Source: Clostridium thermosuccinogenes
Lineage (GTDB): Bacteria > Bacillota > Clostridia > Acetivibrionales > DSM-5807
NCBI RefSeq assembly: GCF_002896855.1
Contig: NZ_CP021850.1
Coordinates: 1,947,665 to 2,011,664 of the forward strand
Reading direction: 5' to 3'
DNA length: 64,000 nt
Shown here: positions 43,871-52,787 of the stretch, in pieces
Layout: every line of letters begins with the position of its first letter
How positions within the stretch are numbered: position 1 is the stretch's first letter
Made by a program: the position numbers and the translations under genes
Notes under the pieces: model-generated
Seen by the model: only the letters and a program-made list of their open reading frames with translations
The model's database searches: none
What the model was told of the DNA's origin: nothing

Positions 43871-45205
43871 ATGATAAACAATGAAGTATTGGAAAAAGCA
43901 TTAAAGAAACATGAGATCATATCGCCGCTATTGCAGCCGGATCTGGATGAGGCGGAAAAGCGGAGAATACGGCAGGAGATACTTGAGAGGGAAGGAATTT
44001 CGGAAAGGACACTTCGGAGGTATCTTGCAGCGTACCGGGAGAATGGTTACGAAGGGCTATTACCAAAGATACGAAAAGATACAGGGCAACAAAGAGCGAT
44101 ATCTCAGGAAATATTAGATCGGGCAATCGAAATAAAACAGGAACTGCCGGAGAGAAGTGTCAGGAGGATCATAAAGATCCTTGAAGGCGAAGGGATTGTC
44201 AAAAAAGGAAGTGTCTCCAGAAGCACCTTGTCCAGGCATCTTTTGAAGATGGGCTTTGGTGCAAAAGACTTCAGAAATGTTCGTATAGAAGGAACGACAG
44301 CCCGCCGGTTCGTCAAAAACGGAAGGAACACATTGTGGCAGGCAGATATCAAATACGGTCCGTACATACCGACTGCCGACGGCGGTAAGAAACGGACATA
44401 CATGGTGGCATTTATTGACGATGCGACGAGGCTGGTGTGTCATGCAGAATTTTACGACAATCAGAGGCTTCCGATATTGGAAGACAGTTTTCGCAAGGCA
44501 ATATTGAAATACGGCAAGCCGGAGGCAGTATACGTTGACAATGGCAAGGTATTTATCTCGAAATGGTTCAGAGTAGCATGTGCAAAGCTGGGAATCCGTC
44601 ACATGAACACAAAGGCGTATTCTCCGGAGAGCAAAGGCAAGATTGAGAGGTTCAATGCCACAGTTGAAGAGTTTTTCCAGGAGATATCGCTGGAGAAAGC
44701 AAAAAGCCTGGAGGAACTTAACCGCAAATTTCGGGTATGGCTGGATGAAGGGTACAACGGGAAGCCTCATAGCAGTTTAAAAGGGGTTTCTCCATCGCAG
44801 GCGTATGCAAGTGATCCAAAGAAGGTGCGGTTTGCAACTCCTGAAGAATGCCGGGACGCATTTTTATGGGAAGATACAAGGAAAGTTGACAACACAGGCT
44901 GTTTCAAGCTGCAAGGGATAGAATATGAAGCCGGAATCGAATACATAGGCAAAAAAGTGGATGTGCGGTATGATCCTTTTGATATGAGCCTTCTGGAGAT
45001 ATGGTACAATGGTGAGCGCCGAAAGACAGCAACCCCGCTGAAGGTTGGGGAATACTGCTCAAAGGTTGAAAAAACACCAGCAACGAAATCGGCGACTCAT
45101 TCACGGCTATTAAAAATATATGAGAGCGAGAATGAAAAGAGGCAAAAACGGCAGACCGGAGCATTAACCTTCAGGAGCATGAAGGGCGGTGACAGAAATG
45201 TTTGA
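43871..45205 (+). CDS. DDE (rve-core) transposase, TnsB/Mu-like
   Basis: Transposase of 444 residues. Two N-terminal helix-turn-helix domains (GISERTLRRYLAAYRENGYE at about 40-60, and GSVSRSTLSRHLLKMGF at about 115-131) come first. The catalytic core follows with LWQADIKYGPYI (first Asp), AVYVDNGKVF (second Asp) and SPESKGKIERFNATVEEFF (Glu). A Mu-type beta-barrel C-terminus (VDVRYDPFDMSLLEIW) is clear. The end overlaps the ATPase gene start. AGGAGG lies about 7 bases upstream of ATG 43871. The frame is intact. Confidence 0.92.
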   Translation: MINNEVLEKALKKHEIISPLLQPDLDEAEKRRIRQEILEREGISERTLRRYLAAYRENGYEGLLPKIRKDTGQQRAISQEILDRAIEIKQELPERSVRRIIKILEGEGIVKKGSVSRSTLSRHLLKMGFGAKDFRNVRIEGTTARRFVKNGRNTLWQADIKYGPYIPTADGGKKRTYMVAFIDDATRLVCHAEFYDNQRLPILEDSFRKAILKYGKPEAVYVDNGKVFISKWFRVACAKLGIRHMNTKAYSPESKGKIERFNATVEEFFQEISLEKAKSLEELNRKFRVWLDEGYNGKPHSSLKGVSPSQAYASDPKKVRFATPEECRDAFLWEDTRKVDNTGCFKLQGIEYEAGIEYIGKKVDVRYDPFDMSLLEIWYNGERRKTATPLKVGEYCSKVEKTPATKSATHSRLLKIYESENEKRQKRQTGALTFRSMKGGDRNV

Positions 45206-46001
45206 GCAGTACTACAACTTTCTGCACACGCCGTTCACCCGGGATATACCGGAGAAGCATTTGTATAGCAATCCGGAGCTGGAAGAGGTCTGCAGCAGGC
45301 TTGAGTATGCGGCCCGGAACCGGTTGTTTGCAGTGATAACGGGAGATGTTGGTACAGGAAAGACCACAGCCATAAGGAAGTTTGTTGGGGCGCTGGACAG
45401 CAACCGGTACAAGGTAATGTACATAAGCGATTCGGCGTTGACACCGAGGAATTTTTACTGGGAAGTATTGAACCAGCTGGGATGTGAAGCGAAATTCTAC
45501 AGGAGCGATGCAAAACGACAACTAACGAGAGAGATCAGCAACCTGATTGAAATACAGAGACGTATTCCTATAATCATCACAGATGAGGCACACCTACTTT
45601 CAAGGGAGATGCTGGAGGAAATCCGGTTTTTACTAAACTTCAGGATGGATTCGTATAACCCAATGAGTTTAATCCTGGTAGGCCAGAGTGAGTTGAAGGA
45701 CATCCTGAAGAAGCAGATATATGAGGCAATATGCCAGCGAATAGATATCCGATATCATATGATGCCATATGATCGGCAAAGAACCGGTGAATACATAAGA
45801 AAGCACCTGGAGTATGCAGGAGAAAGCCGGGAGATATTTACGGATATGGCGGTAGACGAGATATATGAATATTCTCATGGAGTACCGCGAAAAATCAACC
45901 GGGCGTGTACAGCTTGCCTTTTACATGGGGCACAGGTACAGAAAAAAATCATAGACGATCATGTGGTAAGGCTTATTGTTGAGGAAGAATTGAACTGGTA
46001 G
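45198..46001 (+). CDS. ExeA-type AAA ATPase, transposition helper
   Basis: ATPase of 267 residues. Walker A is TGDVGTGKTTAIRK (about 50-63) and Walker B is IIITDEAHLLS; a QSELKDIL segment and a C-terminal HGVPRKINRACTACLLHGA region are typical of ExeA/TnsC-like proteins that select targets and activate the transposase. ATG 45198 is 9 codon positions nearer the ribosome site's optimum than GTG 45189. It overlaps the transposase end by 8 bases, implying translational coupling. Confidence 0.92.
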   Translation: MFEQYYNFLHTPFTRDIPEKHLYSNPELEEVCSRLEYAARNRLFAVITGDVGTGKTTAIRKFVGALDSNRYKVMYISDSALTPRNFYWEVLNQLGCEAKFYRSDAKRQLTREISNLIEIQRRIPIIITDEAHLLSREMLEEIRFLLNFRMDSYNPMSLILVGQSELKDILKKQIYEAICQRIDIRYHMMPYDRQRTGEYIRKHLEYAGESREIFTDMAVDEIYEYSHGVPRKINRACTACLLHGAQVQKKIIDDHVVRLIVEEELNW

Positions 46002-46008
46002 TTAATAT

Positions 46009-46090
46009 GCCCTGTCCGTATACATCTGCGGACAGGGCTAATGAGCAAAACTAGCGGTCAAAAAGAATGAGCAGATTGCGGTCAAAGAGG
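46009..46090 (+). repeat. Right-end hairpin and repeats of the transposon
   Basis: GCCCTGTCCG...CGGACAGGGC forms a stem (46009-46039) that can act as a terminator for the transposon genes. ATGAGCAAAACTAGCGGTC and the repeat GCGGTCAAAGAG follow. The same segment is seen as a relic at 12092-12150. Confidence 0.75.
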
Positions 46091-46111
46091 CCGAACAGCG
46101 ACATTACTTTC

Positions 46112-46671
46112 TTGCTTGAAGCAGGATATTGGAGATTTTTTGTTTTACATAAAGGAAACATGTAGTAGTAAATTAAAATGTCAAGTTTAGATAATGTGTA
46201 TCCTTAATTAAAATGAATGGGCATAATTTAAGAGGGTATAGATTTTCTGTTTCCGATAGGGCAAATACTTCGTTCTAAATTCAACTATTTAACAAATGTC
46301 AGTCTAATATTTTGGTTATATGAATGCTGTTGTTAGCATAGGAGAGCATGTAAAGTGCTGAAAAAAGATTAATTAAATTATCGAAGCAAATAATGTACAT
46401 ACCAGAGTATTATTAAAATTCCAATGTAAGAACTAAATATTTTCTCATGAAAATGACGTACTACCATCTTCCAAGTCACAAAGAGTGCGCATCAGACATT
46501 TCTACATCTCCATAAGGCTTCATACATGATCATTAAGATAATCCTGACTTCAGTCACACCAATTCGTTAGGCACACTTGACATGGAACACATAGTATTTT
46601 ATCTCATGTATTTTATTCAGTATATTTGTAGTAGATTGTATGGAAAATCCATGTTGAATTTATGAAAATTA
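46112..46671. other. Stretch without a recognisable gene
   Basis: A/T-rich, no ribosome site, ORF over 60 codons or clear structure was seen. A few fragments read like gene ends (for example TLLSCLKQDIGDFLFYIKET near 46105) but no family was recognised. Confidence 0.5.
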
Positions 46672-46726
46672 TATGATAAAGTGTATACCATATATGCAAC
46701 TTATTTCCTGGACATGCAGATGGTGG
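46672..46726 (+). repeat. Second copy of the 57-bp shared segment
   Basis: Diverged copy of 41481-41537; see that entry. Here the open frame reads YDKVYTIYATYFLDMQMVEQ. Confidence 0.4.
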
Positions 46727-46761
46727 AGCAGTTAATGAGGCAAAAAATGGGGGCATAATAA

Positions 46762-46851
46762 TTGGGAAATGTATATACATTCAGAGGTAAGGCTGCAACG
46801 GGTAAATTAACGTACCATTTTAAGGAAGGTTTATTAAATATTAAAATCTAA
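46762..46851 (+). pseudogene. P-loop kinase N-terminal fragment
   Basis: TTG 46762 opens 29 codons reading GNVYTFRGKAATGKLTYHF, which looks like the first strand and P-loop (GxAATGK) of a small AAA-type or kinase protein; the rest is lost. GGGGGC upstream suggests a former ribosome site. Confidence 0.4.
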
Positions 46852-46929
46852 GTGTTATTTGCCAATTAGATTGATTTATTGTATTTTCTGGTGGTTATAA
46901 ATTTACCTCTTGTAAAGGAGAAACCATAT

Positions 46930-47211
46930 ATGAATATATCCATACCAGAATTCCTTAAGACAAAGTACAATGAAAGTAATATTTGCCATATGACAGGTGG
47001 AGGAACTAATGAATTGTATTTGGTATCAAATGAGAGCATGACACGTCTTGTAAAGATAGCCGGTCTTAATTCTGATGATATTGTAAATGAGTATAATACA
47101 TTGCAGCTATTATCTGAAATGAGTGTAGTTCCCAAAGTTTACGAACTATTTTATATAGGTGAAAGAGCTGGCATTGAAATCGAATTTATTAAAGGGAAAA
47201 GCATGACATAA
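46930..47211 (+). CDS. Aminoglycoside phosphotransferase-like N-terminal fragment
   Basis: Protein of 93 residues that resembles the N-terminal lobe of APH-type kinases: GGGTNELYLVSNESMTRLVK with the ATP-binding strand, then VNEYNTLQLLSEMSVVPKVY and IEIEFIKGKSMT at the end. It stops there, lacking the catalytic lobe with HGDL. AAAGGAG lies 9 bases upstream of ATG 46930, so it may still be made but should be inactive. A protein of about 270 residues would be expected. Confidence 0.65.
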   Translation: MNISIPEFLKTKYNESNICHMTGGGTNELYLVSNESMTRLVKIAGLNSDDIVNEYNTLQLLSEMSVVPKVYELFYIGERAGIEIEFIKGKSMT

Positions 47212-47327
47212 GAAAAATCTCAAAAGCTTATTTTTGGTGGAAGATGTAATCACAGGACCTCTCTATTGCAAAGGTTAATGCAAACTCCCTCGATATAATT
47301 GATAGCCATAAGCGTTGCCATAAAAAG

Positions 47328-47540
47328 ATGTTTTATTTCGCAGGGATTTGGAAGGATTATTTGCTTACGGTGTGTCCACCCTGTGGAGAAATGAAATTGT
47401 GGAACAGATCAGATTTATCGTTGCACAAGACCATTAATAGAGGAGGATGGGAGTCTTTCATTGATGGAAACATATTATACGAAAAAGAAGGAAATAGAAT
47501 TGTTTTCACAGATTTAGGAGATTTAATTAATGATATCTAA
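47328..47540 (+). CDS. Fragment of an unrecognised protein
   Basis: The frame is open from about 47263 to 47540 and reads ...NSLDIIDSHKRCHKKMFYFA, then WKDYLLTVCPPCGEMKLWN and FIDGNILYEKEGNRIVFTDL. It has a Cys-Pro-Pro-Cys motif, no plausible ribosome site before ATG 47328, and does not continue the kinase frame. It is probably the C-terminal end of another gene, brought next to the kinase fragment by deletion. Confidence 0.35.
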   Translation: MFYFAGIWKDYLLTVCPPCGEMKLWNRSDLSLHKTINRGGWESFIDGNILYEKEGNRIVFTDLGDLINDI

Positions 47541-47597
47541 GCAAAATTAAAGCTCCTCGTTGGTAGACAAATTAAAATCATATAGGGGGTATCATTC

Positions 47598-48206
47598 ATG
47601 AAAGATCAGACCATTCAAATACCATTCAGCAATTTTGGCAAGTCAGGCATCATTGAAGTAGTATACAAGAAAAACACTAGTCCTGTTACATCCGGTTTTG
47701 AAATTGTAAAAGATATAGTGCCTGATTTAGATGTATGTATAGGGTATCCTACAATACAGGCATTTGTTAAGGATTTTGAAGGCTTTGGATTTGCCAGGTA
47801 TTGTGGTTGGATACAGGTTGTGCGAATGGAATTTTATTCTGATGTAAATAGTGAAAAACCAGATAATACATATTATGAAGTTGATACACCACCTCCAATG
47901 AAGCAGAAAGGAGTGCCATTTTGTGCTTACGGATATCCGGCAGTTTTTTTTGATGCTCCCGTCAATAATTACTGTGAAGCAGCTAAATTAGTTTGGGTAG
48001 CTGACACCTTTTTAGTAGCTATGCCATCTTTTTTAAACAATGAAAGCATATCCTTTTTAGCCGGTTTTCATTGGGGCTTTATAGAATACATGGACAAAGA
48101 AAAGAAGCAGATAGATATTACTCCGGTGAGGAGCATTGATAGCGGATATTGGGAAAAGCATTTTCCATTATTCAGACGTGATTTTTCCCAATGGAACTTT
48201 GCCTAA
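47598..48206 (+). CDS. Hypothetical protein of 202 residues
   Basis: Not recognised. Soluble, rich in beta strand and aromatic residues; distinctive segments are VCIGYPTIQAFVKDFEGFGF, ARYCGWIQVVRMEFYSD and FHWGFIEYMDKEKKQIDITP. No signal peptide or membrane span. GGGGGT lies about 7 bases upstream. The C-terminal VRSIDSGYWEKHFPLF is followed by an Arg-Asp stretch. It looks full length. Confidence 0.7.
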   Translation: MKDQTIQIPFSNFGKSGIIEVVYKKNTSPVTSGFEIVKDIVPDLDVCIGYPTIQAFVKDFEGFGFARYCGWIQVVRMEFYSDVNSEKPDNTYYEVDTPPPMKQKGVPFCAYGYPAVFFDAPVNNYCEAAKLVWVADTFLVAMPSFLNNESISFLAGFHWGFIEYMDKEKKQIDITPVRSIDSGYWEKHFPLFRRDFSQWNFA

Positions 48207-48286
48207 TAGGCATACGACTTCTATGAGTATATTGGAGTGAAAACCAGAATTAGCTGTCCGTAGCTCACAAAGGGGGTATCGTAAAA

Positions 48287-48856
48287 TTGACAAGTGTGTA
48301 TTTTGTCCGGCATGCACAACCTGATAAATCGTGGGAAGATGATAGAACAAAGCCATTAACTCCTGTTGGGTTATTAGATCGAAAAGAAGTGACTAATCTT
48401 TTAATCAAGATACCAATAGATTGCTTCTTTTCCAGTCCGTATAAAAGGTCTTACGATACCATTGTAGAATGTGCAAATGCTTTTGGACTACCCATTCATA
48501 CAGATGAAAGGTTTAGAGAACGGCAATCCGGAGAAAACGGACACAGCATAGAACTACTGCAAAAGCGATGGAACGATTTTAACTTCTGCGAAAAAGGCGG
48601 TGAATCACTAGGCAGTGTTCAGAGTCGTAATATCGAAGCCTTGAACGAAATATTGCTTACTCATAAAGATAAGAACATTGTTATTGGGACTCATGGTACA
48701 GCTTTGAGCACAATTTTAAACTACTATGATCCAAGTTTCGGTTATGAGGATTTTAATCGCATAAGGTACTTTATGCCATACATTATACGGCTTGATTTCT
48801 CCGGAGCAAAAAATATCGGAAAGCAAGAATTATTGATGGTTGAGCGGAAGTATTAA
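48287..48856 (+). CDS. Histidine phosphatase (phosphoglycerate mutase-like)
   Basis: Protein of 189 residues. VYFVRHAQPDKS at the start holds the RHxxP-type catalytic His (normally RHG), SSPYKRSYDTIVECA the second-box Arg, and IGTHGTALSTIL the second His. It hydrolyses phosphomonoesters; substrate unknown. The TTG start is preceded by GGGGG at 10 bases; no better ATG is near. It is intact. Confidence 0.88.
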   Translation: MTSVYFVRHAQPDKSWEDDRTKPLTPVGLLDRKEVTNLLIKIPIDCFFSSPYKRSYDTIVECANAFGLPIHTDERFRERQSGENGHSIELLQKRWNDFNFCEKGGESLGSVQSRNIEALNEILLTHKDKNIVIGTHGTALSTILNYYDPSFGYEDFNRIRYFMPYIIRLDFSGAKNIGKQELLMVERKY

Positions 48857-48949
48857 ATACCCCGGTAGTTTAGCATAGTCAGAAAAAGGTTTTTCACAAT
48901 TTTTAAATATTTCACACAAGATGTGGTAATCCAGTTAAGGAGGATAACG

Positions 48950-49381
48950 ATGAATAAAGATTTTATTGCAGGTTCATTGGATAACATAGGGTTTGTCTGT
49001 ATTGAAACTAAATACAAGGACAAGTGGGTATTATGCTTTCATAAGAAGAGACAAAGATGGGAAGTCCCCGGTGGCCATGTAGAAAAAGGAGAAACACCCT
49101 TGATGGCTGCCAAGAGAGAGCTGTATGAAGAAACAGGAGCAGTTGACTTTGATATTGTACCTGTATGGGATTACCAAGTCTTCAGTGATGACGGTATGCT
49201 GCACAATAACGGCAGAGTATATTTTGCAAACGTCAGAGCTTTTGAGAAAATACCTGAAAATAGTGAAATGGAAAAAATCGAATTCTTTGATATTTTACCA
49301 ACAAATGTTACGTATAACCGGGATAGAATGATAGAAATGCTGGAACGTGCAGAAAAATATGCATCTGCGTACTATAAATGA
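48950..49381 (+). CDS. Nudix hydrolase
   Basis: Nudix protein of 143 residues. The box GHVEKGETPLMAAKRELYEE followed by TGA fits Gx5Ex7REUxEExGU exactly. It hydrolyses nucleoside diphosphate derivatives; the WEVPGGHVEKGE context is typical of MutT-like or RppH-like proteins, substrate not predictable. ATG 48950 follows AAGGAGG after 6-8 bases. Confidence 0.9.
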   Translation: MNKDFIAGSLDNIGFVCIETKYKDKWVLCFHKKRQRWEVPGGHVEKGETPLMAAKRELYEETGAVDFDIVPVWDYQVFSDDGMLHNNGRVYFANVRAFEKIPENSEMEKIEFFDILPTNVTYNRDRMIEMLERAEKYASAYYK

Positions 49382-49448
49382 TTGTGTACCCGTTATCTTT
49401 AGAAAATACAAGGTTTATCACTTTATGAAAAAATAAGGAGGATAAGCG

Positions 49449-50267
49449 ATGACAAAGAAAATTGAACCCTATAAGGGTATAGCAGGTATATATGAAGAAA
49501 TAAGACCTTCCTATCCGGAGAGGTTAATTGATGATGTGATAAGGAAGACTAATTTGAAATTGGATGATAATATACTTGAAATCGGCGCAGGCACTGGCAA
49601 AGCAACCATACAACTTGCAGAGAGAGGTTTTAAGATTGATGCTATAGAAATAGGGGAAGATATGGCTGAAATACTGCGTGATAAATGTGTCAATTACCCA
49701 AAGGTTTCAATCCATGTATCATCCTTTGAAGAATGGTCTAACCCAAATAATCAAAAATACGATATGATTTTTTCCGCACAGTCATTTCACTGGATAGATA
49801 AAAATGTCAAATACAAAAAATGCCATGAGCTTCTAAAGGATGAAGGATATCTTGCTTTATTTTGGTATATTTCAAGTGATGATACGCTTGAAGAAACCAG
49901 AGAGATAAACAAAAAGGTTGATGAAATAGTCAAAAAGTATGTTGCTGGTTATTTTAAAAATGAAGGAAAGCCTGAAAGACTTAAACATGATGGAGTGTAT
50001 AAAGAAGATGAAAGAAAAGCAGAAATTATTTCATCCGTCTTGTTTGATTTGATAGACAAAATAGAATATACCCATGAAATAAAGAATAATGCCGAGCAAT
50101 ATCTAAAAGCTATGAAATCAGTACCTGCAAATGCTTCTATCCTGGATGGTTTAGAGGATAACATAATAGATAAAATGGATAACGAAATTATAGAGTTAAT
50201 AAATAATCACGGTAGTTATGTTGGAACCTTGTTTAACTATTCTTTATACATAGCTAAAAAAATATAA
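49449..50267 (+). CDS. SAM-dependent methyltransferase
   Basis: Class I methyltransferase of 272 residues. Motif I is ILEIGAGTGKATIQLAE (about 38-54), followed by IDAIEIGEDMAE and MIFSAQSFHWID. The type resembles the UbiE/Methyltransf_25 group seen in Clostridia; substrate unknown. ATAAGGAGG is 8-10 bases upstream. The end overlaps the beginning of the structured repeat at 50263. Confidence 0.85.
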   Translation: MTKKIEPYKGIAGIYEEIRPSYPERLIDDVIRKTNLKLDDNILEIGAGTGKATIQLAERGFKIDAIEIGEDMAEILRDKCVNYPKVSIHVSSFEEWSNPNNQKYDMIFSAQSFHWIDKNVKYKKCHELLKDEGYLALFWYISSDDTLEETREINKKVDEIVKKYVAGYFKNEGKPERLKHDGVYKEDERKAEIISSVLFDLIDKIEYTHEIKNNAEQYLKAMKSVPANASILDGLEDNIIDKMDNEIIELINNHGSYVGTLFNYSLYIAKKI

Positions 50268-50366
50268 CGAAGCTAAAGATGTTTCCTACCTCAGGCGGTG
50301 AGTTAAATCTCTTGCCTCGTTGAAACAGTGTGTTGAAATTACTACGCAATTTCTTCCGTTGTTTTA
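50263..50366 (+). repeat. Structured inverted-repeat element, copy B
   Basis: Shares AACGA(A)GCTAAAGAT, GGTGAGTTAAATCTC, CCTCGTTGAAAC and CTACGCAATTTC with copy A (15761-15893), but its loop is about 30 bases shorter. Outer arms 50266-50280 and about 50307-50321 pair. It starts inside the methyltransferase stop region and ends 11 bases before the acetyltransferase ATG. Confidence 0.6.
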
Positions 50367-50376
50367 AGGAGATTTT

Positions 50377-50868
50377 ATGATGGAAACTAATAGATGCAAA
50401 CTTGTAAAACTGCAGGAAACTGACTATGTGGATGTAAAGAGACTTTATTCGGATGTCAAAGTTAGGGAATTTCTTGGTGGTCCAGTAAGTGAAGAAGAAT
50501 TTAATGCAAAATTCGAGAGAATGATTAAATCGAAAAATGATGCAATATACTGGGTCATTAGGCAAAGGGAGAGCAGCTTATTTATAGGATTGATTTCTCT
50601 TGCCTTACATCATGATGGCGTAAGTACTGAAGTATCATATCAGTTGTTACCGGAATGGTGGGGAAAAGGATACGCCACTGAAGTAGTCAAAGAGGTAATC
50701 AGGTATGCTTTTGTAGAATTTAGGTTAGCAAAAGTTATCGCAGAGACCCAAACAGCAAATCTTTTATCATGTAGATTATTAGAGGGGGTTTGTATGAAGC
50801 TAGAGCAGAAAGTTCAAAGATTTGGTGCAGAGCAAGCAATATATGCTATTTACAACTTATCCCTTTGA
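50377..50868 (+). CDS. GNAT acetyltransferase
   Basis: N-acetyltransferase of 163 residues, RimJ/L type. LLPEWWGKGYATEVVKEVIR is the acetyl-CoA-binding loop and helix; the family strand FRLAKVIAETQTANLLSCRL follows. TAAGGAG is 8 bases upstream. The gene directly follows the repeat copy B, as a cassette-like unit. Confidence 0.85.
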   Translation: MMETNRCKLVKLQETDYVDVKRLYSDVKVREFLGGPVSEEEFNAKFERMIKSKNDAIYWVIRQRESSLFIGLISLALHHDGVSTEVSYQLLPEWWGKGYATEVVKEVIRYAFVEFRLAKVIAETQTANLLSCRLLEGVCMKLEQKVQRFGAEQAIYAIYNLSL

Positions 50869-51107
50869 AGTTATGCATGTCGGATTATAATACATAATGG
50901 AGGCGTTTTCTGCATTCGGATATGGAAAAAGGATCGCAATGCCTTGCCGCGGATTACGCCTTCGGAATCCTGTTATAGCAATTTTATTACTTTATTAAGT
51001 AAAAAAGTGAAAAGTCATAATTCTGGCATGTAGGGAAGCATATAAATTATGAAAAGTTTATTTTGCTGTTTATAATATATTTTTCTCAATATGGCTGTTC
51101 CAAGAGG

Positions 51108-51269
51108 ATGACTTATGAATATTCAAATCTATTGGATGATGAAAGCAAAAATCAGCTAGTTGATGTACTGATGTTTGGCTATAAAATCAATAATGGAAAA
51201 TTCAATAAAAAATGGACCTTAAATTTTATCAGTGAATTTAGAGAGTTTATGATGTTTAAGGGGAAATAA
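51108..51269 (+). CDS. Short hypothetical protein
   Basis: 53 residues from ATG 51108 (AGAGGA just upstream), reading LVDVLMFGYKINNGKFNKKW. It is not recognised and may be the C-terminal end of a decayed gene or a small partner of the next two genes. It ends 2 bases before the next start. Confidence 0.4.
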   Translation: MTYEYSNLLDDESKNQLVDVLMFGYKINNGKFNKKWTLNFISEFREFMMFKGK

Positions 51270-51271
51270 GA

Positions 51272-51853
51272 ATGGCAATTTATTATCATGGAACAATTAT
51301 TAAGAATTTGAAGGAATTGAAGCCTTTTGTCTCACCAGATTCAAATTTGAAATATCCTTGTGTATATCTTACTTCCAACAAAGCTATAGCAGCAATTTAT
51401 ATTTGGAATAAACCTTTTAAATGGATGTCATTTCATGTTCAAGATGACGGAATTCCTGTTGTTACTGAATCATTCCCAAATCATTTATACGAGTTTTATA
51501 ACGGAGTGAGTGGTTGCATTTATACTTGCGAAGGCGATTTTATTACCGATTATGCAGTTGGAATAAAATATGCAGCTATTTCAAAAGAACCTGTTAAAAT
51601 TATAGATTGCGACATTGTAGACAACGCTTATGAAAGATTATTGCAGTATGAGAGAGAAGGCAAACTAATTATTAATCGCTTTGAGAACTTAACTCAAGAT
51701 ATGCATGATGGTCGAACGAGAACCGTTTTAAGGACAATAAAAAATTTGAACTTATTAGAAGAAAAACACCCTTTGTCGGTTTTTATTAAAGAGAAGTTTC
51801 CTGATTTGTGGGAACAGGCAAAAAAAGAAATTAAAAAGGATGTTACAGTATGA
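51272..51853 (+). CDS. Possible ADP-ribosyltransferase-like protein
   Basis: Protein of 193 residues. The start YYHGTIIKNLKELKPFVSPD and the following VYLTSNKAIAAIYIW resemble the H/R-G-T and Y/S-T strands of DarT/KptA-like ADP-ribosyltransferase folds; the remaining part has no recognised motif. It overlaps the following nucleotidyltransferase gene by ATGA, so the two are co-translated. Alone this is a weak call; it could be a general unknown protein. No signal peptide. Confidence 0.45.
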   Translation: MAIYYHGTIIKNLKELKPFVSPDSNLKYPCVYLTSNKAIAAIYIWNKPFKWMSFHVQDDGIPVVTESFPNHLYEFYNGVSGCIYTCEGDFITDYAVGIKYAAISKEPVKIIDCDIVDNAYERLLQYEREGKLIINRFENLTQDMHDGRTRTVLRTIKNLNLLEEKHPLSVFIKEKFPDLWEQAKKEIKKDVTV

Positions 51854-52500
51854 GCATGGATTATATATCTGAAAGTAATCTGTCGTATTTGAACATGATG
51901 AAGGATATTTATGAGGTGTCTTTAGCATGCAATACTAAAACATACATATGGGGCGGCTTTACGGTAGATATTTTAGAAGGCAAGTTTTTGCGAGAACATG
52001 GTGATTTGGATGGATTTGTTGAGAATATGATGGCTTTACTGGATGACTTAAAAAGTGAATATGAAAGCAAAGGTTATGAGGTGGATTTTATAAATGACAT
52101 AAATATGTTAACTATAAGAAAAGGTGACCAACATGCAGCTTTCAATCCATTGGATGTTAATGAAAATGTGGCTATGTGGAGACACATTGGAGATCAAGGG
52201 ACAGTCTATTTTCCATACTCCTGGCTCGACAATGCTCCAAGAGAGTTTTACAACACTTATGTCTATACTTCTGGTATAAATTTTGAATATGGCTTTAGAA
52301 AAATAGTTCACCTGCTTAATCCAGAATGGAAAGTGAGAGAAAAAGATCGTGTTTCGCTTGAGTATTTTCAAAATAAAATCATTGAAAAAGGCATAAATGA
52401 AAAAGATATATTGAGTTGTATTTGGAGTTATAGTCCTTTCTGGATTAAAAAAGGATATAGTCCGTTTGATAAACCAACTTTAGTTTGGCCAATGTTATAA
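51850..52500 (+). CDS. Nucleotidyltransferase-like protein
   Basis: Protein of 216 residues. YIWGGFTVDILEGKFLREHG followed by DLDGF fits the GG..D..G.R.H.DLD layout of lincosamide/aminoglycoside nucleotidyltransferase-type proteins, in which the acidic residues bind magnesium and NTP. The rest (WKVREKDRVSLEYFQNKII) is helical. Substrate is unknown; resistance is not implied. The start overlaps the previous gene (ATGA), forming a two-gene unit. Confidence 0.68.
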   Translation: MSMDYISESNLSYLNMMKDIYEVSLACNTKTYIWGGFTVDILEGKFLREHGDLDGFVENMMALLDDLKSEYESKGYEVDFINDINMLTIRKGDQHAAFNPLDVNENVAMWRHIGDQGTVYFPYSWLDNAPREFYNTYVYTSGINFEYGFRKIVHLLNPEWKVREKDRVSLEYFQNKIIEKGINEKDILSCIWSYSPFWIKKGYSPFDKPTLVWPML

Positions 52501-52787
52501 CAGGTCCCAGATTTGAAAAGGTATAAAGGAGTTATTCTGGGGAAATACCTCAGCATAGTTGACTGGACCTCCGCCTAACAGGCGCAATAAATGGGGTAAA
52601 ATGTTTTCCTGATTTGTTCTCTGCGCTTTTATACATTAAGTGAAATATATAATTAACTCAGTTATTAAATCTGGGTTTACAATAAAAGAGTTCAATGAGC
52701 ATCCTGATTGGAATGAAAGATAGATTCCTGGAGAATTTACAATCATTGCGAGCATAGTATAATATACATATCTTTTGGAGGTTTTTA
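52501..52787 (+). other. Gap with a hairpin, no gene
   Basis: AGGTCC (52504) and GGACCT (52563) are inverted, and CGCCT-AAC-AGGCG forms a compact hairpin near 52569-52581. No ORF was seen. A ribosome site (TTTGGAGG) precedes the next gene. Confidence 0.45.

Larger units (their letters stand above)
43069..46110 (+). mobile_element. Three-gene TnsB/TnsC-like transposon
   Basis: Element of about 3 kb with a DUF6431-type protein, an rve-core transposase and an ExeA-type AAA ATPase, the layout of IS21/Tn7/Mu-related elements. At the right end GCGGTCAAAAAG (46053) and GCGGTCAAAGAG (46078) repeat, and TGTC(C/G)C occurs near both presumed ends. No exact terminal inverted repeats or target duplication could be fixed, so both borders are estimates (about 43069 and 46100). 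Confidence 0.7.

Noticed and set aside
52560-52585. attC-like site from GCCTAAC
   Set aside because: GCCTAAC fits one half of the attC core, but no GTTRRRY partner lies at a sensible distance; it is better read as a small hairpin.
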